This document shows positions 55,669-64,000 of a DNA stretch of 64,000 nucleotides, piece after piece. The stretch comes from Eumeta japonica (Eukaryota > Arthropoda > Insecta > Lepidoptera > Psychidae). Within the stretch, counting starts at the first letter, position 1, and each line of letters starts with the position of its first letter. A model generated the notes under the pieces. It ran no database searches and was not told where the DNA came from. It worked only from the letters and a program-made list of their open reading frames with translations. The DNA is taken from contig BGZK01000090.1 of assembly GCA_005406025.1 (NCBI GenBank), positions 682,001 to 746,000 on the forward strand, written 5' to 3'. Position numbers and translations under genes: made by a program.

Positions 55669-55740
55669 GTTCGAAAACTGCGTGTAAAGTGTAACACTAC
55701 CGAACTAACTATAGCGAATACCCGTAGTTCAATAAGGATA
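55669..55740 (-). promoter_or_regulatory. Candidate 5' UTR and initiator of the cathepsin O-like gene
   Basis: Short leader before the ATG at 55668. On the minus strand a TTAGTTCGG stretch about 35 nt before the ATG resembles an arthropod initiator; no TATA box is seen. Weak evidence. Confidence 0.25.
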
Positions 55741-55929
55741 ATTTGAGTTTTTATCCTGTTTGTGGCTTTACAAAAACAATGCCTTGGTTTGCTTAGTATA
55801 AGCATACATTGTAGAGAATTTTGAATAGTTTTTTTTTTTATCACTTATTTATTTACTTTTTCATAACATTTTTTGAGAGGCGAACGAGTTTGCCTTCCAC
55901 CAGAGAGTAGCCAGCGGACGTAAACGTCG

Positions 55930-56130
55930 CCACCAATGAACACTCGGAACTTCAGAATCACCAGTGCACTGCCGGTCTCATGGATAAAAATAGGCCATAA
56001 GCTGAAGAGGGAAGTGCAGTGGTGGAGGGGAGTGAATCACCGGAACTCTCACTCGCTGGATGAAATGAAACAGCGGGGACTGTTACTTCGAGTCCGTATT
56101 CCGAGTCTATCACCGGTCTAGCCGGCTCAT
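55930..56130 (+). repeat. GC-rich dispersed repeat, copy 2
   Basis: Same order of shared words as 48640-48850. Sits about 260 bp upstream of the cathepsin O-like start codon. A 61-codon frame inside it is not convincing. Confidence 0.55.
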
Positions 56131-56147
56131 TTTAGTATATAGATACA

Positions 56148-57130
56148 TGCTAGCTTTCGCCGGCGGCCTTACCCGTGTCGATATAAAATGAATTCCGCCA
56201 TTTTACGTATCGCCCCATCACGAAATCAAGATACGGATCTCTGTCACCGTCCCGCTTTTGATGTCAGTTTCTGGTCTCGCTTTAGATTTCATTCTCAGCA
56301 CTGCTTTACATCCACGCTCTTCGTTCTTATTTTGATCCGACATTCTATTTTGACCTCGGTCTTATTCTCTCGATCCCGGTTTCGACTTTCATTCTATTTA
56401 TCGCCTTTGATTCTACTACGGGTCACGGTTCTGATTCGGACGCAGATGTAGCAAATGCTAGAAGTATCAAAATGAAATTTGCGCTATATTACTCGGAGGG
56501 AGTACATAGCTTTTTAAGAATATAAGAATTTTTAGAATCTTTGGTGGCAGAAATATGAATTTGAAGCGAAGTTGTTTTTTTCCAAAGCTTCTCATCGCGC
56601 GTACTACTAAAAATTTTTGCCACCAATAGCTTTAAGGGTTTCGTTTTTCTACGATGAACGTCATTGTTTTTATTAATAATAATTAGCTAAAATATAAATT
56701 TCAACTTTATTAACTGTAGTGGTTACAATTTTCCATACAACATTTTACCCCTTTCAAGGTCAATTTAAAAAAAATCAATGCATGTAAACCGTCTCATATT
56801 TCTTTCAACAACTAAAATATGAAATTTCACATTCGCTGCTTCAACGATATCGATTTTCCATTCAACAAGATATCACTCTATTCACCTTTTCATGGGTTGA
56901 ATTTCCAATATTCCTTTTTTATTGCTCGCCTACGTGGTACCAGAAACCTCTGAACAAAATTTCAAGTCTCTGGATTCAGTAGTTTGGACAGTCTGTTGAT
57001 ATATGAATAAGTTTACTTATAGATATAGACAGATAAACGTCCTTTAACTAATCTTCGGGATGGATCGACACAAAGCTATACACTCTACATCCGTGCAAAC
57101 AAAGCCGTAGGTGGAAAGCTATTTTAAATA
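56148..57130 (-). mobile_element. Helitron-like repeat, inverted copy
   Basis: Begins ATGCTAGCTTTCGCCGGCGG. 56230-56450 holds the inverse of the 'gaatcgaaagcgggaccgg' minisatellite (TTTGATCCGACATTCTATTT, CGATCCCGGTTTCGACTTTC). Near 56960-57010 is CAAGTCTCTGGATTCAGTAG, typical of lepidopteran dispersed repeats. Boundaries approximate; may be two elements. Confidence 0.5.
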
Positions 57131-58510
57131 AATTATTATAAAATAGAAAGCAATTTTGACTGAGTGCATACTTATCATGCTTGTAAAACGGAAGAGTACT
57201 CAATGACTCGTGCAACACTCACTGTATCCCTCTACCACGTGAAAGGACTCGATAGGTTTGATAGCTGCACCCATTGCCCCCGGATCCAACACTGAAACCT
57301 GATGTGGTCGCGGTTAAGCCTGCGAGTTGCAGAAAACTGAAATCGTACCTGAAAGATTGTGAATGAAATTGAAAGTAGAAATTGGGATGTACGAAGGGAA
57401 TTTCCAAAAAAAAAATGATCATACTTTATCCCGCGAAGCATTGCAGAGAAATATTAAGCCAAAAACCAAAACAATTTTTAGTTTATTCATAAGGAATCGG
57501 AGAAAGCTCAGAATTATCTGCGAAAAACCTTATCCACGTATAAAATGAGCAGCGAACTGATTAGTGCACTGCATTCTATACAGAGATCCCAGTGCCTGTG
57601 CTTGAGTAAATGGGACATACACCGACTGTTTTCACATCCGTAGAAATGTCATGCACGAATGTAGCATAACCGTGGTTTTTAACTTATTTATAATGCTATT
57701 TGCGTACCCTAGAATTTTATTGTGGCGCCCGAAATGTACAATCGCCAAGCGAGTTTGATAGTCATTAACAGGGTCCTGGTCTATACACTTATTCATAGAG
57801 AAAGGGTCAAATTTTAGGGATCCGAAACCGACGAGCTTGCATGAAAAGATTGATGGATGTCAGAGAAGGGAGGTATGCTAAGTTCGTACAATGTGGAAGC
57901 CTATCGTCTCTGCCTACTCTTATGCGAAATAGGCGTGAGTTTATATAATTATTATTAAAGTTTGGTGTGGTAGAAGATTAATGTAAGTGGAATCAATGCA
58001 ATGGTGATCCCTGGATAAGCGTGGAATGTCCTTACAATATAGATATAGAAATGTTAGAGAGAGATAGAGAGAGAATTGTACGAGTAAGCATGAGCTTGCA
58101 AGAAACGTTTGATGTCGGTGAAGCGAGTGTGTAAAATTGTTTGACATGCATAAAAATAGAATTTTAAATTTACAACTGCGCCAATTCTGCCATCGACTTT
58201 TTCGATCGATAGAATTTACTTCATTTTACGCGCGTATTCGTCTTCGTTTCAAACACTAATTAGCTTTCAGATAGATCACGGGATGAGATTCGCATTCAGA
58301 ATTTTCAGTTTCAGCATGTGAGCCCAGCCAGCGTCGTAGACGCATGTTCATAGACATAATTCTACGAATGGTTTCGTATCTATAGGTCTCGAACAGCGCC
58401 AGAAACTTCGACTTACCACACAAGTTCACGCAGATAATTCGTGTAATTATCGAAACGCTAGATTTCAGATGGCGCAGCAGGGCGGACTGACTTCTTACAC
58501 AAATTTCACT
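57131..58510. other. Intergenic region upstream of the cathepsin O-like gene
   Basis: Mixed-composition DNA with the right half of a 'ggtaggcagagac' element. A 99-codon minus-strand frame at 58256-58555 has near-coding GC content and a GGTAAGTC donor-like site inside, but no recognised family; I leave it unannotated as a gene. Confidence 0.4.
57785..57950. mobile_element. 'ggtaggcagagac' element, copy C (right half)
   Basis: Shares GGATCCGAAACC and AAAAGATTGATGGATGT with copy A, ends GTCTCTGCCTACTCTTATGC and GAAATAGGCGTGAGTTTATA. Confidence 0.65.
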
Positions 58511-58514
58511 CAAG

Positions 58515-59252
58515 TAAAAAAAAAAACGGTCAAGAGCATGTCGGACCATGGTCACTGTAGGGTTCCGAAGTCGTTACCACAAAGAAATGCACTACAGATG
58601 AGAAAAGCTACGTTGTTACATCTTTTTCCGTGTTTCCCACACAGAATAGGTATAAGCAATTTAATCGCCTATAACTAAAGAAAGAAGTGGGTATGTCGAT
58701 TACGACTCTTAAACTAGTATAAAGTGCACCAGCAAAAGAGCATATCTTCATGGCACTTACGTCCTTTTGTTGAGAAGCGTAATTTCTCGGAAATAACTCA
58801 AGAACGGTATATCCGATGACATAAAATAATTTTCGTTGAAAGTATTTATTAAGCGTTATGTTTGTAATTTTTTTCACTTTTTTTGCACATATGATTTAAA
58901 AAATAGAAGGGGGACACAATTTCTGCTAATTTAAGAGCGATTATTTCTAAAATGGTTCAAATAATCAGAAAAATTGCTTAGAAATCTTTGTTTTAAAACA
59001 ACTGTCACAATGCGATTGCTGAAAAAATTTTTACCGGCTTCTGTTATATGTATGGAGTGCCCTCCTAGATTTATTTTTGATACTTAACTTCCAAACTAAG
59101 TAGCGGCTTTTACAAGACATCTATACTCCAAATTTCATCAATGTACATATTGTAGTTTTTGAGTAAAATGCCTGTGACATACGGACGGACGGGAGGACAT
59201 GATGAAACTATAAAGGTTCCGTTTTTTCCATTTTGGCTCGAAACCCTAAAAA
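58515..59252 (+). repeat. 'gggttccgta ... aaccctaaaa' interspersed repeat, copy C
   Basis: Full-length relative of copy B: A-run, ACGGTCAAGAGCATGTCGGA, CACTGTAGGGTTCCG at the left; TTTTGGCTCGAAACCCTAAA at the right. No terminal inverted repeat beyond the short GGGTT(C)/AACCC pair was seen. Confidence 0.8.
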
Positions 59253-59259
59253 GGAGTGA

Positions 59260-62200
59260 ATTACTATACGACTAGCTCCTTCTGCGCGTACAATTATGAA
59301 AGTAAAATATGATTATACAGATCTAATTAGCCACTTATTCAGTTTATTCTTTATTCATCAATCTTATAACAAGCTTTAATTATACACTAATATTGGTTAT
59401 ACAGATAAGAAAAGCAACCTGCTCAAAAATGTCCTCCGTCAAAGTTAAAATGAATTTTGGTCTGGTGGAGAATTTTAAAGTAAAACTAAGTCAATTATAT
59501 TACATATTTTATTTAATACAAAATATGTTTTTTAAAAAAATCTTACATTAAAACGACTTAAGTTTATACTTTTATATAACTGGCAAGGAAAATGTTGGTT
59601 CTCATTAAATTAGTATATCATAAAAATAGCATTGTGATTTAATCTCTTTCTCATATAATATGGCACAAAATATTAATTTATTTACAAGGCACACGACACT
59701 CTTTAGCGGTAAGGCACAATTGTATTTTTACAAGAAAGTGTGATATACAATATATTTGTATCTACCAGCCCACAACTTCAAATACATATAATAAGATCTT
59801 ACACACTAGACTCGTCTGTTTACATTCAATAAGCAAATTCAGAGTAGTTGTAGTCACCTTAAGGCAAAATGCTGATGTACCCTGTTATAATATATAACTA
59901 TAAAAGAAACAACTAGAGGGAAAGATACCGAACCTATGCCCACTATAAGAAGATTCATTTCAAAATTGTTACGACTGGTGCTTTAAACATCTTTTTCTAT
60001 TGTTAATTAATATGACCAGAAAATAAAGCCACAAGGCCATTTTCCTTTTGAAATCCCAGTTACAATAATTTGTTTTCTCATCTCCGATGATAAATTATAT
60101 TTATGGCAGGAACAATTTTAATACAATTACAACTTGTGTATCCTAGAAAAAAGTATTTATTAAATGAGAACAGAATTTTTTTTTATGAGAATCTGGTCGA
60201 GGAAGCCAAGTTTAAACATTAAACAAATTTTAATGTAATAAATTCTAAAATGAGTTTTATAGCTGCTCGATAATCCACTTACATTATAATAATTAATTAG
60301 TCTATTCATTGGACGGTCAATTTAGACATTTATATTTAAAAATATAATGTATTTATTGCTAATAGAGAGCATTTTAACAATTTCTTATGAACTTAGTAGA
60401 GATTTTTATTAACAATGTTTCTTTTATTCCGATATAAAATTAACAGAACTATGCGGAAATGATGCAGCAAGTGTTAAGTATAACCAATAATTGTAACGTA
60501 CCACCTCTTTTTTACCAGAGTGCAATGAATCCCGCAAAAAAAAGGTTTCATGTTAGATCTGTACATATGTATGATGAAATGCTATATTCTCTCACATTAA
60601 TTAAATGGTTGAATCAATTTTGATAAATGATACATAGTCAGATGATATGAAATTTGTTTATCAACTTTAATAATTTGTTTTTTTTTACAATATTAAACTT
60701 TCACAATAATAAAATCAGACTTTTTGAGGTGAGCTTATTATTTACCAATAACAATCTTATTTTATGAGCAATACTTTTACATTTCAGTTTCTCACCAATA
60801 CCATCAAAATTGATAAATCTGTAACAGTAAATTATTGCATTTTGTTGACATGTCACAGTACTTCCTATGATAGCATTTCTGAGTCTGAGTCTAGTTGATG
60901 GCATAATAAAATTTACTACTAATGAAAAGTCAAAGGAAAAATTAGAATTATTTTATCAGTACTAAATTATTAATTAATTATTTGATTGTTTATTAATTCG
61001 TCCTTCTCTTTAAATATTCCTTATGTCACAAGTTTATGTGACAAAAATAAAAATGTAGTATTAACAAATTTCATTTGAATTTTTGTCAATTAAGTTTGTT
61101 AAATCATCAGAATGAAACTCAACCCTCATAGTAAAACGTCTTTTGTTCTAAAGCATTGTACATATTAAAGTTGATTATTGCTTCAAAAGTAATGAAGCCC
61201 CAGACATTCAACAGGTACGAAACGTTGCATTAGCTGCTCTCATTAACCATTTACAATCAAATTTCAATGTTTCAACCCATCACCAATACAACAATAACAC
61301 AGAAAAAAAATGACCCTACGAAATTTAAAATTTCCTTACATACTCAGAGCTATACATACTATTTATTGTTTCTATCAAACATTCTACCATGTTACAATAA
61401 AGGCACTATTCAGTGAAAACATTTGGATTGAAACAATCCTCTTTTTGAAAATAATACAACTATGTGAATGATAATTATCATTATTATAATAATTGCTACA
61501 TAGAGATAGATGGATAGTCAAAAACTGAATAATTATCTGGTTATAAATCTAAACTCTATGAAACATATTGTTTCCAAATAGTTTAATGATAAGAAAGACA
61601 ACCAAATTGATAGATTAATAAATGAGTGTGTTCCGAAAATTAACATTAAAACAAGTGTAAGATGTCAAAAGTCAAGCAAAAAATGAATACATATTAGTAA
61701 GTTCTTCATTTCTTACATAAAAATTATATAACCTATCTTGAGGTTTTACCTTTTTTTAGTGGTATTTTATATGAAACGCGCAGTATATAGCATGGATATA
61801 GTGATCATTGACTGTCGAAGCAGCTCCTGAGCCTAGATTTGTATTTCAATCACAAGTTTGTTTCTATAAGAGTTTAATTTTTATTGTTATTAAATGTTCC
61901 CTTAAAATTGAAAATAAAAGTTTTAAAACATTAACCAAAATTTATTTACATTATTTAATTTATTTAGCATCAATGCTGTAAGTTAGATATTAAGCTTAGA
62001 TTTATTATAAAAATAAAGTTTGTCTTCTACTTTTTATTTAAATGAAAAAAAATTGTATAGAAACAAACCTTTCTACAATGATAGACTTTCTTTCCTTGTA
62101 GTTACAAGGACAAAAAAATTTCTTTGTTATTATTTTATTTATTATTATTGACAATTTTTAAAGCCCGTTATCGAAAACCACTGATAAGGCACCACCTTAT

Positions 62201-63211
62201 TGACTTTCACTATGGTAATATTCTCTTTGGATTCATCTCTTATACTAACCAGTTTGCTAATTATTGTAATTGACTACCTTCCATGATATGTTCCAAACCT
62301 GGATTGAACTTTAGAAACTGAATGTATTCTATTTCTATGATTGCTTAATGCATACTAAATATATATAATGTTGATATAAGACAACACAATGCATGCTAGA
62401 GACTATTCAACAATGTTATATTGTCGAGATAGTTTCAAAGCAAATTTACAAATAATCTTTTGACTACAATACAAAACTTTTCCATAGAGAGCAGCCCATA
62501 ATTATAAAAAAAAAAACTAAAATATAAAATAATAAAAAACTATTTTAAGTTATTTTACTTCACAATTTTCCACAAATCAGTCTGGTTTTCATTTTAGATG
62601 CAATTTGAAAGTTGCGATATAGTTTTTTTTAGAAGAATGCTATTATTGTGAAATCTCATGTGAGAGATTGCAACCAAGTTTGGGAAAATGTTGTTTCTGT
62701 TAGCTGCATAATTGTCATTCTTAGTAATGGCATTTCATTTTAATGTGCTTAATACATATGAAATCATTATTTCATGGAATATATATATATTTTTTAATAT
62801 GAGACTTAGTTTTGAGTATTACAATATAATATTCAAAATGTAATGTAAATGTGAACTCATGGTTCGCACTGTTTTATCAATAAATATAAAGATTGGCACT
62901 TGGTACTTTTAATAACATATATTAAGTTTAATTAATATCAACAATCCTTTGATGTAAACTAGCAAATTCTGTTTACTTAAACCTAACAAATTTTATTGGC
63001 GAATTTCCATATCAATATGACTAATACCAGGCCATGTTTAATATTTGACAATAACTATCTTCAATGGCAGATCCAGCTTTCGAGTCAAGAGTGAGTCATA
63101 CATATAAGGTTCAGTTAGGACTGGCTCTAATTTGATTACAATAGTAAGACAAAGACCCAAGCCAAGGAGAGTCATGATCCCATGACCCTCCTGGATCCGC
63201 CAATGACTACC
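59260..63211 (-). other. AT-rich spacer or long 3' UTR of the second protease gene
   Basis: Nearly 4 kb of low-complexity, AT-rich but apparently unique sequence, strikingly poor in the dispersed repeats that fill the rest of the window. It starts immediately after a dispersed repeat at 59252 and ends at the stop codon of the second protease. Many minus-strand AATAAA hexamers occur, so an exact 3' end cannot be chosen. No exon, tRNA or inverted repeat was recognised. Confidence 0.4.
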
Positions 63212-63401
63212 TTACACTTTAACATCCACAGTGGCCACTTCACTAGCAAGGCCACAAACATTCATACCGATCGCCAGGTTCAGGTATCCTTCATTACCAA
63301 ACTCGGTGCCCCAGGAGTTCTTAGCGATGTAATATGGTACATCTCCACTGAGATCATAACCCACTAGCTCAACGGCATGATTCAGTTCTTCAAGTTTACC
63401 A
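63212..63401 (-). CDS. Second cathepsin O-like gene, last exon only (partial gene)
   Basis: Acceptor TTGCATTACAG|T on the minus strand, then an open frame to TAA, 190 nt. Encodes GKLEELNHAVELVGYD, then VPYYIAKNSWGTEFGNEGYL and ends CGLASEVATVDVKV, carrying the catalytic His and Asn of a C1A protease. Length and entry phase equal the last exon of the cathepsin O-like gene at 43.2 kb, and about 31 of 63 residues are identical by hand count, so the two are diverged tandem paralogues. The remaining exons must lie beyond 64000: the 600 bp upstream to the window edge holds no exon. Could be a functional gene or part of a larger cluster. Confidence 0.92.
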
Positions 63402-64000
63402 CTGTAATGCAAAAGATAAATAGAACAAAAAGTTATTAATAAATTTCAGACTCTTAGTACATTTTATTAAATATAGTTAGCAATGATCTAAAACTCAATC
63501 AAAAAAGCTAACAATTATTTGATACATTTCTCTTCAAAACTTTATAAATTGACTACGATCTGGTATAACTTAATTTCATAGATAATTCCATAGGGTTGGA
63601 AAAAATATTGAAAATAGAAATAATTGTTTATTAAAAATTAAGTATGGTGTAAACTCTTTAAAATCGTCATAAAGGAAATCTCTATATAGCATAGATATCT
63701 AAATTTATTGATTTACATTACTGTACATAACTTAGAACACTGTCTGTAAGTCATGTATAATGAAACAATACAGTGTTTGGAAATCTATATTCTTTTTGTT
63801 TGGGTAAATCTTCAATACATATTATTATTATCATCCCTTTACATTTTTTAAGAACAGTATTCTTACCTTTAGACATTTATAATTACTGTTCTAATAAATG
63901 AGAATGCATTGTGATGCGGTTAGATTAATAGACAATTGTACACTATCTTAGGAAAATGATTCTCTCATATCTGAAGACACAAATAAAAGTCATAACACAA
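63402..64000 (-). other. Intron of the second cathepsin O-like gene, running off the window
   Basis: AT-rich sequence upstream of the last exon; no exon-like segment or repeat recognised. Confidence 0.6.

Overview
The window is AT-rich eukaryotic DNA from an insect, almost certainly a butterfly or moth (Lepidoptera). Three things point there: compact exons scattered among kilobase-sized introns, two insect-type protein genes, and many interspersed repeats of lepidopteran style (Helitron-like ends, 'gggttccgta ... aaccctaaaa' repeats, tRNA-headed SINEs, mariner elements, TA-flanked MITEs). There is no operon, CRISPR array or other prokaryotic feature.

Layout. 1-10.1 kb is intergenic: a GT microsatellite, a lone TATA-box candidate promoter near 2.1 kb, a duplicated MITE at 3.6-3.9 kb, a Helitron-like element at 4.6-5.1 kb, a SINE at 5.9-6.2 kb and an unexplained coding-like segment at 6.5-6.7 kb. 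From about 10.2 to 42.1 kb on the + strand lies a complete tryptophan 2,3-dioxygenase gene (vermilion), ten coding exons giving 401 residues with all key heme and substrate residues. Its exon 3 donor is GC instead of GT. From 55.7 down to 43.2 kb on the - strand lies a complete six-exon cathepsin O-like papain-family protease of 373 residues, with a hydrophobic N-terminal segment and intact Gln/Cys/His/Asn. The two genes converge tail to tail with 1.9 kb between stop codons. At 63.2-63.4 kb is the last coding exon of a second cathepsin O-like gene on the - strand; its 190-nt coding length and split-codon entry match the last exon of the first copy, so this is a tandem duplicate running off the right edge.

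Introns and spacers are filled with mobile-element remains: two adjacent dead mariner elements (29.2-31.65 kb), a foldback IS630/Tc1-mariner-like element with arms of hundreds of bases (32.9-34.5 kb), a roughly 1.06-kb element with 70-bp inverted ends (18.9-19.9 kb), four copies of a Tc1-type MITE with TA target duplications, a BEL/Pao integrase remnant (51.2-51.7 kb), an R1-like LINE 3' fragment (43.5-44.1 kb), Helitron pieces and SINEs. Non-mobile repeats include a 91-bp minisatellite in vermilion intron 3 and about ten unrelated short snap-back palindromes.

Function. Tryptophan dioxygenase makes the first kynurenine-pathway intermediate, the precursor of ommochrome eye, wing and body pigments. 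Cathepsin O-like enzymes are lysosomal or secretory-route cysteine proteases. Nothing in the sequence links the two functionally; they are neighbours. All splice calls were made by eye from reading frame, splice dinucleotides and family conservation; no database search was run.
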